The notes: generated from the letters alone by a model not told the origin. DNA of 64,000 bases from Enterobacter vonholyi (GCF_008364555.1 NZ_VTUC01000004.1:186001-250000); one strand, 5' to 3'. Counted from the first letter of the stretch, positions 18,728-27,530 are shown. Numbers and translations are program-made.

Positions 18728-20099
18728 ATGCCTGAACCCTGGGCTGGGTCACCCGCAGGCCGCTGACGATAGCTGCGAGGGTGGCAAGTACACCGGCGGT
18801 GAGGAGTGCAACATGGTTGCCGTTCTGGCCTGCGAGGTTAAACATCAGGGCGACCAGCGCCGCACCGCTGCTTTGCCCCAGAAGTCGAGCGGTCCCCAGC
18901 ATGCCGCTGGCACCCCCGCTGCGATGACGCGGCGCGGAGGTGATGATGGTGTGATTGTTAGGGGACTGGAACAGGCCAAACCCCGCGCCACAGAGGATCA
19001 TGCGCCAGATGATGTCCAGATCGGTTGGCGATGACGGCAGCAGAGCCAGCGCGAAAAGGCCTGTCGCCATCACCGCCAGCCCCAAAGCGCCCAATAAACC
19101 GGCATGGACGCGTTCAATGAGGCAACCTGCCAGCGGCGCCATCACCATTGTCGCCAGCGGCCAGGGGGTTAACAGCAGGCCAGTCTCCACTTCTGAACGG
19201 CCTACCGCGCTCTGCAAAAAGAAGGGCAGAGAAACCAGGGCCAGCATCTGGGCGCAGAAGGAGCAGATGGACGTGCAAATGGAGAGGGAAAAGAGGGGGA
19301 TACGCAACAGGTCAACGGGCAGTAAAGGCACGGGGAGAGTGAGCTGGCGGCGAACAAAGAAGAAGCCGATCGCCAGCAGAGCGATAAGCTCCACACCGGT
19401 AAGCATCAGGGACTGTCCCTGCGCAAAGCCGCTCAGCGCCGTAATCAGCAGGCCAAAGGTCAGGGCATTCATCACCGCACTTGCCACGTCGAAGCGCGGC
19501 ATGGTGCTTTTGGGACCGTTAGCGGGTAGAAAGCGCAGGGCAAAGAAGATGGCGACAATACCCAGCGGCACGTTAATGGCGAACAGCCATTGCCATGACG
19601 CAACGGAAAGGATCGCCGCCGCAATGGTTGGTCCGGCGGCGGAAGAGACGGCGACAATAAACGAGTTTATCCCCATGCCGCGCCCCAGATGGCGTTGCGG
19701 ATAAATTAAGCGGATCAACGCCGTGTTTACGCTCATGAGCGCCGCGCCGCCAAAACCTTGCGCAATGCGGGCAAGCGTCAGGGTATGCAGTGAATCTGAA
19801 AGGGCGCATAACAACGACGTGAAGGTGAAAACCACCAGACCGCACTGATACACCCGACGGTAACCGAACATATCGCCCAGGAAAGAGAACGAGAGCAGGG
19901 AAACCACGATCGCAATCTGATAGGCGTTAACGATCCATATCGAACTGGCGGGAGAGGCGTGCAGGTCGCTGGCGATGGTTGGCAGGGCGACGTTTGCGAT
20001 TGCGCCGTCAAGGACGGCCATTGAGATACCGATAATGATGGTGGCTATCGCGCCATACCGCTGGGGTAAAGGCAGGCCATCGGAAAGGATCTTTTCCAT
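18726..20099 (-). CDS. yebQ: MFS drug-type transporter YebQ
   Basis: A 457-residue major-facilitator protein of the DHA2 (14-helix) drug/H+ antiporter group. The motif LGDMFGYRRVY (about residues 76-86) is the loop 2-3 signature, and the ARIAQGFGGAA segment is the helix 4 motif. Substrate is unknown. It is divergent from kdgR, which in E. coli relatives often controls neighbouring transporters; here regulation by KdgR is only a possibility. Confidence 0.9.
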   Translation of the reverse strand: MEKILSDGLPLPQRYGAIATIIIGISMAVLDGAIANVALPTIASDLHASPASSIWIVNAYQIAIVVSLLSFSFLGDMFGYRRVYQCGLVVFTFTSLLCALSDSLHTLTLARIAQGFGGAALMSVNTALIRLIYPQRHLGRGMGINSFIVAVSSAAGPTIAAAILSVASWQWLFAINVPLGIVAIFFALRFLPANGPKSTMPRFDVASAVMNALTFGLLITALSGFAQGQSLMLTGVELIALLAIGFFFVRRQLTLPVPLLPVDLLRIPLFSLSICTSICSFCAQMLALVSLPFFLQSAVGRSEVETGLLLTPWPLATMVMAPLAGCLIERVHAGLLGALGLAVMATGLFALALLPSSPTDLDIIWRMILCGAGFGLFQSPNNHTIITSAPRHRSGGASGMLGTARLLGQSSGAALVALMFNLAGQNGNHVALLTAGVLATLAAIVSGLRVTQPRVQA

Positions 20100-20278
20100 T
20101 AAGATTAAAAAAGCTCAGCGTGAAATTATTCTCAGGATAACTATTTTAGCATTGTTACAGCCGCGATATGTCGCAGATTTGTAACGAAGTAAACGCGGAT
20201 TGATTGCAGGTGACATGACGGGAACTTATAATAAAAACCGGTTCTGATTTTTATAAAACACTCTCTATGAGGTGGTAA

Positions 20279-21070
20279 ATGGCTATTGCGGATTTGGATA
20301 AACAGCCAGATTCTGTTTCTTCCGTGCTGAAGGTGTTTGGCATCTTACAGGCGCTGGGAGAAGAGCGTGAAATAGGTATTACAGAGTTGTCGCAGCGCGT
20401 GATGATGTCTAAAAGCACCGTATATCGCTTTTTGCAAACCATGAAGTCGCTGGGCTATGTCGCCCAGGAAGGCGAATCTGAAAAATATTCTCTGACGCTG
20501 AAGCTGTTTGAACTGGGTGCCCGCGCGCTACAAAATGTTGACCTGATCCGCAGCGCTGATATTCAGATGCGCGAAATCTCTCGTCTGACTAAAGAGACCA
20601 TCCATCTCGGTGCGCTGGATGAAGACAGTATTGTTTACATCCATAAAATCGACTCCATGTACAATCTGCGCATGTATTCGCGCATTGGTCGTCGCAACCC
20701 ACTCTACAGTACCGCGATTGGTAAGGTTCTGCTGGCGTGGCGCGATCGTGAGGAAGTGAAGCAGATCCTCGAAGGGGTGGAATACAAGCAAAGTACCTCA
20801 CGAACCATTACCAGCACAGACGCGCTGTTAACGGTGTTGGATCACGTACGCGAGCAGGGGTATGGCGAAGATAATGAAGAGCAGGAAGAAGGGCTGCGCT
20901 GCATCGGCGTTCCGGTGTTTGACCGCTTTGGCGTGGTGATTGCGGGCTTAAGTATCTCCTTCCCGACTTTACGCTTCTCTGAAGAGCGTTTGCATGAGTA
21001 TGTGGCTATTCTGCACACTGCCGCACGTAAAATTTCTGCACAGATGGGATATCACGAATACCCGTTTTAA
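20279..21070 (+). CDS. kdgR: IclR-family regulator KdgR
   Basis: A 263-residue repressor of pectin/2-keto-3-deoxygluconate catabolism genes. A winged helix-turn-helix lies at about residues 30-85 (ITELSQRVMMSKSTVYRF). A C-terminal effector-binding IclR domain contains the conserved LSISFPTLRF. It is followed by a strong terminator. Confidence 0.94.
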   Translation: MAIADLDKQPDSVSSVLKVFGILQALGEEREIGITELSQRVMMSKSTVYRFLQTMKSLGYVAQEGESEKYSLTLKLFELGARALQNVDLIRSADIQMREISRLTKETIHLGALDEDSIVYIHKIDSMYNLRMYSRIGRRNPLYSTAIGKVLLAWRDREEVKQILEGVEYKQSTSRTITSTDALLTVLDHVREQGYGEDNEEQEEGLRCIGVPVFDRFGVVIAGLSISFPTLRFSEERLHEYVAILHTAARKISAQMGYHEYPF

Positions 21071-21081
21071 TCCCTCTTCGT

Positions 21082-21113
21082 AAAAAACGCCGCATCAGAT
21101 GCGGCGTTTTTTT
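21082..21113 (+). terminator. Terminator after kdgR
   Basis: Stem ACGCCGCAT/ATGCGGCGT, preceded by A6 and followed by a long T-run; it would work in both directions between the convergent kdgR and yobH. Confidence 0.9.
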
Positions 21114-21131
21114 GCGTCATAATCAGACTGA

Positions 21132-21371
21132 TTAGCCATTATCAATCACGACGGATGTTTTACGCAGTACAGGGCAGTGGGTTAAGCCAACGATCCCGCT
21201 GTCAGTATGCAGATACTGGGCTGTGCTCATTCCTTGTGCTGTTAAATATTTACACTGAATGCCTAACCCGGCTGCGTTTTCGGTGCTCCCCACGAGCACG
21301 CCATAGCCCGATAACAGAAGGCCAATCCAGACAAGGGCGAGTACAATAATTGTTCGAACAATAAAGCGCAT
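21132..21371 (-). CDS. yobH: Small secreted protein YobH
   Basis: A 79-residue protein of unknown function, closely similar to E. coli YobH (ALVWIGLLLSGYGVLVGS hydrophobic N-terminus, then NAAGLG, and a C-terminal VVIDNG). The N-terminal segment is a signal sequence or a membrane anchor. The second of two adjacent ATGs is chosen, giving the E. coli length, with AGAGGT just upstream. Confidence 0.9.
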   Translation of the reverse strand: MRFIVRTIIVLALVWIGLLLSGYGVLVGSTENAAGLGIQCKYLTAQGMSTAQYLHTDSGIVGLTHCPVLRKTSVVIDNG

Positions 21372-21466
21372 CATTACCTCTTTTATCGTCGTTATCGTAA
21401 TGCTAGCGTAATGTGTTTACGTGATGAAACAAGTGCATGATTCTGAAAAAAAGCGTGATAGAGGCA

Positions 21467-21483
21467 CAGTTAGTCCTTGTTTA
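21467..21483 (+). promoter_or_regulatory. Candidate PhoP box upstream of mgrB
   Basis: CAGTTA-N5-TGTTTA fits the tandem PhoP pattern (T/G)GTTTA-N5-(T/G)GTTTA, perfect in the second half and weak in the first. A possible -10 (GATAAC, 21494-21499) starts 11 nt after the box, the spacing usual for PhoP-activated promoters. Confidence 0.6.
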
Positions 21484-21532
21484 AGATAAGCGTGATAACC
21501 TCGCTACATCAGGTTTTAAGACGGAGTGTGGA

Positions 21533-21676
21533 GTGAAAAAAATACGCTGGGTGATTCTGGTTATCGTGCTGATAGCGTGCGTGGTGTTATGGACGCAGAC
21601 GATCAATGTGATGTGCGATCAGGATGTACAGTTTTTTAGCGGCGTTTGCGCAATCAACAAGTTTATTCCGTGGTAA
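21533..21676 (+). CDS. mgrB: PhoQ inhibitor small membrane protein MgrB
   Basis: A 47-residue inner-membrane protein that binds PhoQ and damps PhoPQ signalling; its loss causes polymyxin resistance in Klebsiella and relatives. The frame starts with GTG, preceded by GGAG at a normal distance. A short cytoplasmic MKKIRW leads into one transmembrane helix (about residues 7-24), then the periplasmic part with the conserved cysteines ([21 protein letters not shown], both required in the family). The gene is full length and intact here. Confidence 0.95.
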   Translation: MKKIRWVILVIVLIACVVLWTQTINVMCDQDVQFFSGVCAINKFIPW

Positions 21677-21750
21677 GAGACATTTTTTCTCAACGTGATT
21701 TCCTTCCTTCGCGCCAGTGGTAAAATAGATGTTTTTATTGAGGTGGTGAA

Positions 21751-22041
21751 ATGGGTGAGTTACTGAATTCAGGGCTGCTGAATATAGCATCCCTGATGAT
21801 TTCTTTGGTTGTTCTACTCGTGGGTCTGGTCATTTGGTTTTTCGTGAACCGAGCCAGCTCCCGGACTAACGAGCAGATCGAACTGCTTGAAGCGCTGCTC
21901 GATCAGCAAAAACGTCAGAATGCGCTGCTACGCCGTCTGTGTGAGGCTAACGAACCGGAAGAGAAAGACGCGCCGAAAGACGCGGTCGTCGAAGAAAACA
22001 AAGACGAAGATGACTTTATCCGCCTGGTGGCTGAGCGTTAA
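21751..22041 (+). CDS. yebO: Small membrane protein YebO
   Basis: A 96-residue protein with one N-terminal transmembrane helix (about residues 12-32) and a strongly conserved coiled-coil-like stretch NRASSRTNEQIELLEALLDQ, then an acidic tail ending in IRLVAER. Function is unknown. AGGTGG lies just before the ATG. It sits after mgrB in the order found in E. coli. Confidence 0.9.
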   Translation: MGELLNSGLLNIASLMISLVVLLVGLVIWFFVNRASSRTNEQIELLEALLDQQKRQNALLRRLCEANEPEEKDAPKDAVVEENKDEDDFIRLVAER

Positions 22042-22064
22042 TCTTTTTGTCCTGGGAGGTGGCT

Positions 22065-23054
22065 GTGGTCTGGAAAAACCCCTGGTATGACCCCTCCCTG
22101 AAACATCACTCCCCGAACGGTTTTCGTAATACCCTCCCTGTCGGACATCAACGCGGCGACATTGACCGTTGGCGTAAAGCGCGTAAAGAGGCCGGTTTAC
22201 CGAAACCACCTGCGCTGGGTTATGAAGATTTTATCCAACATTGGTGGCAACCTGTAGATCTCACGCAACCTCATGGAGATGGGGTGTGGTGGCTCGGACA
22301 CGCGAGCGTGTTGCTGCAGCTGGACGGTAATATCATCCTTACCGATCCGGTGTTTTCACGGCGCGCTTCTCCGCTCCCTTTCCTGGGACCACAGCGCAAA
22401 ACGCCTCCCGTACTGTCTGTCGAGCAACTTCATCAGCTTGATGCGGTCGTCATCTCCCATAATCATTACGATCATCTTGATGACGCGACCATCCGCCGAA
22501 TTCTCAAGCGCTTTCCCGACGTTAGTGTTTTTGTTCCCCTGGGTCTGGCCGACTGGTTTCGTCGTCGGGGAGCAAAGCGCGTAGTTGAGCTTGACTGGTG
22601 GCAGAGTTTCACCTGGCAGGGGATGACGCTGACCGCCGTACCTGCACAGCACTGGAGCATGCGCACGCCATGGAACCGCAATCGTTCCTTGTGGTGCGGC
22701 TGGGTGATGGAAGGACGGCATCACCGTTTCTGGTTCAGCGGTGATACCGGCTATTCACCTGAGCTGCTGTTGATTCCTGAACGCCTGGGCCAGATAGATG
22801 CTGCCGCGTTACCGATTGGTGCCTATGCCCCACGATGGTTCATGGCTGTCCATCATATGGATCCGCAATCTGCGGTGGCATTGTGGCAGCAGCTGGGCTG
22901 TCCACTGACGTTTCCCATCCACTGGGGCGTATTTGAACTGGCAGATGAAGCGCTAGATGAACCTGTGCAGGAGTTAACTAACGCGCTCGATAATTTAGCA
23001 CCAGTTAATCATTCTTTCAGGATACTGAAAATTGGTGAATATTTATCCTTATAA
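22065..23054 (+). CDS. Metallo-beta-lactamase-fold hydrolase (NAPE-PLD/RomA-like)
   Basis: A 329-residue MBL-fold metal hydrolase. The metal motif is SHNHYDHLD (H-x-H-x-D-H), with further ligands likely at the AQHWSMRT histidine, the FSGDTGYS aspartate and the PIHWGVF histidine. The pattern W(L)GHASVLLQ followed by TDPVFSRRASP is that of the NAPE-phospholipase D-like/UlaG-like group, which includes the Enterobacter protein RomA; the substrate is unknown. The start is the GTG at 22065 with GGAGG five bases upstream; the TTG at 22047 has no ribosome site. It lies 23 bp after yebO and is probably co-transcribed. It is not in the E. coli K-12 arrangement. Confidence 0.82.
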   Translation: MVWKNPWYDPSLKHHSPNGFRNTLPVGHQRGDIDRWRKARKEAGLPKPPALGYEDFIQHWWQPVDLTQPHGDGVWWLGHASVLLQLDGNIILTDPVFSRRASPLPFLGPQRKTPPVLSVEQLHQLDAVVISHNHYDHLDDATIRRILKRFPDVSVFVPLGLADWFRRRGAKRVVELDWWQSFTWQGMTLTAVPAQHWSMRTPWNRNRSLWCGWVMEGRHHRFWFSGDTGYSPELLLIPERLGQIDAAALPIGAYAPRWFMAVHHMDPQSAVALWQQLGCPLTFPIHWGVFELADEALDEPVQELTNALDNLAPVNHSFRILKIGEYLSL

Positions 23055-23579
23055 ACGAAGCGTTAAATTGTTGCATATATTCTTGATGTAAACGCTCGCA
23101 GGAATGTTTTATTTTTATCGAAACGTTTTGCTTGCCTTCTTTTGATGCAGAGTCATAAAAATTTCATTATTTTGGTGCATAACGCTGTTTATTAACTGGT
23201 GCATTTTAATACAGACGCAAGTGGTTTTTTAACAGTGTTTTTTCTCTGAAACAATTTGGTAGCGTTACAATGATTTAAGCATAAGTTTTCACAAATTGTT
23301 CTAACTCAATCAAGACGTAAGATTTCTTTTCCCGGTTGCTGGACGGTTCGTAATGATTGAGCTATGTTAAAAAAGTCTTAGATTACAGCGGTTGTGCAAG
23401 CAATGCTGGGTCTTTGTTACGCAGCAGGGCTGTCTGTACGTGATGCGCATAATTGTGCAAAACCTGACAGGCACTGTTCGAATTTGTGCGGCGGATCGAG
23501 ACATGTTTAAAAATGGCTTGCCATATTAAACATAGTGTGTGATAACACGTTTTGGGTCAAACGAGGTACAGTTCTGTTT
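23055..23579. promoter_or_regulatory. Long AT-rich intergenic region before yobF-cspC
   Basis: No credible ORF on either strand. The first 250 bp are very AT-rich, with several T-tracts and two copies of TGGTGCAT (about 23173 and 23199), typical of H-NS-bound or UP-element DNA. The second half is more mixed and presumably contains the yobF-cspC promoter and leader; I cannot point to a clear -35/-10 pair. Confidence 0.4.
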
Positions 23580-23711
23580 ATGTGTGGCATTTTCAGTAAA
23601 GAAGTCCTGAGTAAACACGTTGTCGTTGAATACCGCTTCTCTGCCGAACCTTATATTAGTGCCTCATGCAGTAATGTCTCAGTTTTATCTCAGTTAATGC
23701 CTGCGGGCTAA
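23580..23711 (+). CDS. yobF: Small stress protein YobF, frameshifted C-terminus
   Basis: A small protein encoded upstream of cspC; in E. coli it is 47 residues, is raised under heat stress and its mRNA affects cspC expression. Residues 1-39 ([10 protein letters not shown] through NVSVLSQL) match the family. The annotated frame then ends as MPAG at 43 residues. If one A of TTAATGC (23694-23700) is removed, the frame continues as CLRAKKTL and stops at 23722-23724, giving exactly 47 residues and the E. coli-type tail. So there is either a one-base insertion or a sequencing error. Confidence 0.8.
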
Positions 23712-23737
23712 GAAAACACTCTAAGGAATTTTGCAAA

Positions 23738-23947
23738 ATGGCAAAGATTAAAGGTCAAGTTAAGTGGTTCAACGAGTCTAAAGGTTTTGGTTTCATTACT
23801 CCTGCTGACGGCAGCAAAGACGTGTTCGTACACTTCTCTGCAATCCAGGGTAACGGCTTCAAAACTCTGGCTGAAGGCCAGAACGTTGAGTTCGAAATTC
23901 AGGACGGCCAGAAAGGCCCAGCTGCAGTTAACGTAACTGCTATCTGA
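23738..23947 (+). CDS. cspC: Cold-shock-family RNA-binding protein CspC
   Basis: A 69-residue single cold-shock domain. RNP1 (KGFGFITP) is near residue 16 and RNP2 (DVFVHFSAI) near residue 29. CspC is constitutively expressed, binds mRNAs, and stabilises transcripts such as rpoS in E. coli. It has AAGGAATTT upstream and is co-transcribed with yobF. A strong hairpin terminator follows. Confidence 0.97.
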
Positions 23948-23993
23948 TCGAACCGCTGCTGACTGAAGCGCTTAGCACTTCACTCTCAGACAT

Positions 23994-24021
23994 AAAGCCT
24001 CGCATACCGCGGGGCTTTTTT
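23994..24021 (+). terminator. Terminator after cspC
   Basis: Stem AAGCCTCGC/GCGGGGCTT followed by a T-run. A second small stem (TGAAG/CTTCA, 23964-23982) lies upstream. Confidence 0.85.
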
Positions 24022-24178
24022 ATGTCCCTTATCTTTCAAAATATTACCATTCGCGGTCTTGTTAGTAACTTGTTGCAAAGCTGCGAGGTTAGTAGCACTG
24101 TTTTGCCACCCATAAGGCATCTTTTCCCGTTAAATCAGGGCGTTGTTTTACAGTCCTGGGGTTCAGGTGAAGAAGAAA

Positions 24179-25885
24179 ATGATTACGACCGCTGGCAATT
24201 TCACGCCGGCGCGTTTTGCACTGCTCTGCTTAGCGATTTTTTGTAGTCTGGCTTTTTTGCTGGGCCGTGTTGCCTGGCTGCAAATCATCAAGCCTGACAA
24301 TCTGGTAAAGCAGGAAGATATGCGATCCCTCCGCCAGCTGACGATTGATGCGCCGCGCGGCATGATAATGGATCGCGCAGGTCGACCCCTGGCGGTGAGC
24401 GTGCCCGTCCGGGCCGTCTGGGCCGATCCTAAAACGGTGCTGGCAAAAGGGGGAGTTGGCGTTGATGAACGCTGGCAGGCGTTGGCAAATGCGCTGCATC
24501 TCTCCCTGGGCACACTCTCGGCGCGAATTAATGCCAACCCGCAGGGGCGTTTTATTTATCTTGCCCGCCAGGTCGATCCCGCACAGGCAAAGTGGATCGA
24601 TAAGCTGAATCTGCCCGGCATCAATTTACGCGATGAATCCCGCCGTTTTTATCCTGCAGGCCATGTGGCAGCGAACCTGATTGGTTTCACCAATATTGAC
24701 GGGCAGGGCATTGAAGGTGTGGAAAAAAGCTTTAACGCGCAGCTGATCGGCAAGGCCGGAGTTCGGCAGGTAAGGGAAGACCGCTACGGTCGCGTGGTTG
24801 AAAACCTGACGGAAGTGGCACCCTCGCCAGCGCATAACATTCAGTTGAGTATTGACGAGCGGCTGCAGACCATTACTGAAGATGCGCTCGATAATGCCGT
24901 GGCCTGGAACAAGGCCGAGTCGGGTGCTTCGGTGCTCATTAATATCCCAACCGGGGAAATACTCGCGATGGCGAGCTATCCAGATTTCAATCCCAATAAT
25001 CGGGAAGGTGCGACGATAAATGATTTTCGCAACCGCGCGATCAGCGACACGTTCGAGCCCGGTTCGACCGTCAAGCCGCTGGTACTGATGACGGCCCTGC
25101 AGCAGGGTCTGGTTCAGCCCGACAGCGTGATTGACACTCATCCGTATACCCTTGACGGGCATCGTATCCGCGATGTGGGCTATTATCCTGAACTGACGAT
25201 GACCGGGATCCTGCAAAAATCGAGCGACACCGGGGTGTCCCGACTTTCGCTGGCGATGCCTGTCCAGCATCTTATTGATACCTATCGAAACTTTGGTTTT
25301 GGTACGAATACGGGGCTTGGCTTAACGGGGGAGAGCGCGGGGCTACTGCCCCAGCGTAAATACTGGAGCCAGCTCGACCGGGCGACCTTTGCATTCGGCT
25401 ACGGGCTGATGGTAACGCCGCTCCAGCTGGCTCACGTCTACGCCACGATTGGCGGCTTCGGGCTCGAGCGACCTCTTTCGATTACGCGTATCGATCCACC
25501 CGTTATCGGGCACCGCGTCATGCCGGTAGAGATTGCGCACGAGGTGGAGCACATGATGGAGAGCGTCGCGCTGCCCGGCGGCGGGGGCGTGAAGGCGGCC
25601 GTTCGTGATTACCGGGTGGCGGTGAAAACCGGCACGGCGAAGAAAATTGACGATAGCGGGAAGTACGTCGATAAATACGTCGCCTATACTGCCGGCGTTG
25701 CGCCTGCCAGCGATCCGCGATTTGCCCTGGTGGTGGTCATTAACGATCCGCAAAATGGCGCCTACTACGGCGGGGCCGTCTCCGCGCCTGTCTTCAGTGA
25801 AATTATGGGTAACGTGCTGCGTCTGGAAAATGTGAAACCTGACGGGCTACCGGCGGGTTCCGATCACCTGATCGTTATGCGTTAA
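24179..25885 (+). CDS. Second FtsI-type septal transpeptidase (PBP3-like paralogue)
   Basis: A 568-residue class B penicillin-binding protein closely resembling FtsI. It has a short cytoplasmic N-terminus, one membrane helix (about residues 11-30), a pedestal domain and a transpeptidase domain. The catalytic motif is EPGSTVKP (Ser296, Lys299) and the third motif is KTG (483-485). The second motif, SxN in FtsI, reads SSD (348-350) here. Salmonella has an FtsI paralogue (PBP3-SAL) at the same place between cspC and rlmA, active in division at acidic pH; this gene is probably its orthologue. The start at 24179 follows an AGGTG site; an in-frame GTG at 24167 is possible. The true ftsI should be in the dcw cluster elsewhere. 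Confidence 0.88.
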   Translation: MITTAGNFTPARFALLCLAIFCSLAFLLGRVAWLQIIKPDNLVKQEDMRSLRQLTIDAPRGMIMDRAGRPLAVSVPVRAVWADPKTVLAKGGVGVDERWQALANALHLSLGTLSARINANPQGRFIYLARQVDPAQAKWIDKLNLPGINLRDESRRFYPAGHVAANLIGFTNIDGQGIEGVEKSFNAQLIGKAGVRQVREDRYGRVVENLTEVAPSPAHNIQLSIDERLQTITEDALDNAVAWNKAESGASVLINIPTGEILAMASYPDFNPNNREGATINDFRNRAISDTFEPGSTVKPLVLMTALQQGLVQPDSVIDTHPYTLDGHRIRDVGYYPELTMTGILQKSSDTGVSRLSLAMPVQHLIDTYRNFGFGTNTGLGLTGESAGLLPQRKYWSQLDRATFAFGYGLMVTPLQLAHVYATIGGFGLERPLSITRIDPPVIGHRVMPVEIAHEVEHMMESVALPGGGGVKAAVRDYRVAVKTGTAKKIDDSGKYVDKYVAYTAGVAPASDPRFALVVVINDPQNGAYYGGAVSAPVFSEIMGNVLRLENVKPDGLPAGSDHLIVMR

Positions 25886-25950
25886 CCGGGCGTTTATAAC
25901 CAGGGCGAATAGCGGTACACTTCGCCCTTTGATTATGCTCCGGAGTCACC

Positions 25951-26766
25951 ATGTCCTTCAGCTGTCCTCTTTGCCACGCACCCCTGACGCACTCAGATAA
26001 AAGTTATACCTGTCCGCAGGGGCATCAGTTTGATATGGCAAAAGAAGGCTATGTGAATCTTCTGCCGGTGCAGCATAAGCGTTCCCGCGATCCAGGCGAC
26101 AGTGCAGAGATGATGCAGGCGCGTCGCGCGTTTCTTGATGCCGGGCACTATCTGCCGCTGCGGGAGGCCGTCGCGCATATGGTGAATGACATCCTGCCTG
26201 CTTCAGCCACCGCCATGCTGGATATTGGCTGTGGGGAAGGGTACTACACCGCACGATTTGCAGAGGTTGCCCGTGAGAAGGGGGCAAACACATTCGGTCT
26301 GGACGTGTCGAAAGTGGCCATTCGTGCGGCGGCAAAGCGTTACGCGGACGTGATGTTCTGCGTGGCATCCAGCCACCGACTGCCGTTTAATGATGCCAGC
26401 ATGGACGCTGTTATCCGCATTTACGCGCCCTGCAAAGCGGAAGAACTGGCTCGCGTGGTGAAACCGGGCGGATGGGTTATCACCGTGACGCCGGGCCCGC
26501 GCCATCTGATGGAGCTGAAAGGTCTGATCTACGACGAAGTACGTCTGCATGCCCCTCATTCTGAACAGCTGGCCGGTTTTAGCCTGAAGCAGGAGCAAAC
26601 CGTGGCGTATGATATGTCGCTCACAGGGGAAGAGGCCACCGCGTTGCTGCAGATGACGCCGTTCGCATGGCGGGCAAAACCGGAAGTATGGGGAACGTTA
26701 GCTGCACACACAATATTTCACTGCCAGACGGATTTCAGCATCCACGTCTGGCAGCGCGAAGATTAA
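25951..26766 (+). CDS. rlmA: 23S rRNA m1G745 methyltransferase
   Basis: A 271-residue SAM-dependent enzyme that methylates N1 of guanine 745 in 23S rRNA hairpin 35. An N-terminal zinc knuckle is formed by Cys5, Cys8, Cys21 and His25 (CPLC...CPQGH). The SAM loop [15 protein letters not shown] starts near residue 89. The ATG has CGGAG upstream. It overlaps the convergent mntP by 4 bp. Confidence 0.95.
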   Translation: MSFSCPLCHAPLTHSDKSYTCPQGHQFDMAKEGYVNLLPVQHKRSRDPGDSAEMMQARRAFLDAGHYLPLREAVAHMVNDILPASATAMLDIGCGEGYYTARFAEVAREKGANTFGLDVSKVAIRAAAKRYADVMFCVASSHRLPFNDASMDAVIRIYAPCKAEELARVVKPGGWVITVTPGPRHLMELKGLIYDEVRLHAPHSEQLAGFSLKQEQTVAYDMSLTGEEATALLQMTPFAWRAKPEVWGTLAAHTIFHCQTDFSIHVWQRED

Positions 26767-27329
26767 CCGGCGAAGTGTGCCCAGAGGATCTGGGCACCAA
26801 TGCCAATTAGCACAATCCCGCCCAGGATCTCGGCGCGTTTACCCAACAGCGGGCCGATAAACCGACCGACCATCATGCCCAGCGTGGACATGATCAGCGT
26901 TGCGCAGCCAATAGCCAGCGCTGTGGCGATAATATTGACCTGCAGGAATGCCAGACCGACGCCGACAGCCATCGCATCAAGGCTGGTGGCAATTGCCGTG
27001 GTGACCAGCAGCCAGAACCCGTGGCGGTGCAGCGGCTCCTCGTCTTCATCATCACCGCCGCGAAAACCTTCTATCACCATTCGGCCACCGAGGAACACCA
27101 GCAGGACGAAGGCAATCCAGTGGTTCCACTCCAGCACGAACTGGCTGGCGAGCATGCCAAGTCCCCAGCCGATAAGCGGGGTCAGCGTTTCGATAGCACC
27201 GAAAATCAGGCCGGTACGCAGTGCTTCTGAGAATTTAGGTTTATGAAGCGTGGCGCCTTTTCCGATGGATGCAGCAAATGCGTCCATGGACATGCCAAAA
27301 GCGAGGAGGATCGTAGCGGAGATATTCAT
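26763..27329 (-). CDS. mntP: Manganese efflux pump MntP
   Basis: A 188-residue inner-membrane protein (YebN) with six hydrophobic segments that exports Mn(II). The start at 27329 ([20 protein letters not shown]) gives the E. coli N-terminus and length. The two conserved aspartate-containing segments ([13 protein letters not shown] and [13 protein letters not shown]) are the inverted-repeat halves typical of the family. Its leader contains a Mn-sensing riboswitch, and MntR-like boxes lie further upstream. Confidence 0.96.
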   Translation of the reverse strand: MNISATILLAFGMSMDAFAASIGKGATLHKPKFSEALRTGLIFGAIETLTPLIGWGLGMLASQFVLEWNHWIAFVLLVFLGGRMVIEGFRGGDDEDEEPLHRHGFWLLVTTAIATSLDAMAVGVGLAFLQVNIIATALAIGCATLIMSTLGMMVGRFIGPLLGKRAEILGGIVLIGIGAQILWAHFAG

Positions 27330-27394
27330 AACAGCGTCCAGACCGGGGATATCCATATGACACATCACTGCCCCCAGTAAACAGCAGTTGATGT

Positions 27395-27530
27395 ATCTAT
27401 GGTCTCGCCTGATCCCAATGCACATAAGATGTGCAGTAAGCGATCCGTACGCGCCACGTTTTTCAACGAGTATGTTGACACGTACATTTCCTGTAAACAG
27501 GAAATCGGCTACTCCCCAACGACGGGCGCA
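27395..27530 (-). promoter_or_regulatory. Mn(II)-sensing yybP-ykoY (mntP) riboswitch
   Basis: On the minus strand the leader holds the conserved blocks of this class: GGGGAGUAG (from 27517 down), an inner hairpin UUUCCUGUUUACAGGAAA, CAACAUACUCG, a second stem around GUACG, and the AGGCGAGACC block at 27410-27401. In E. coli this element raises mntP expression when Mn(II) is high. Limits are approximate. Confidence 0.92.

Noticed and set aside
18955-19704. A 249-codon frame opposite yebQ
   Set aside because: Its composition (Arg/Ser/Pro-rich) is that of an antisense shadow of a membrane-protein gene; no ribosome site or domain is seen.
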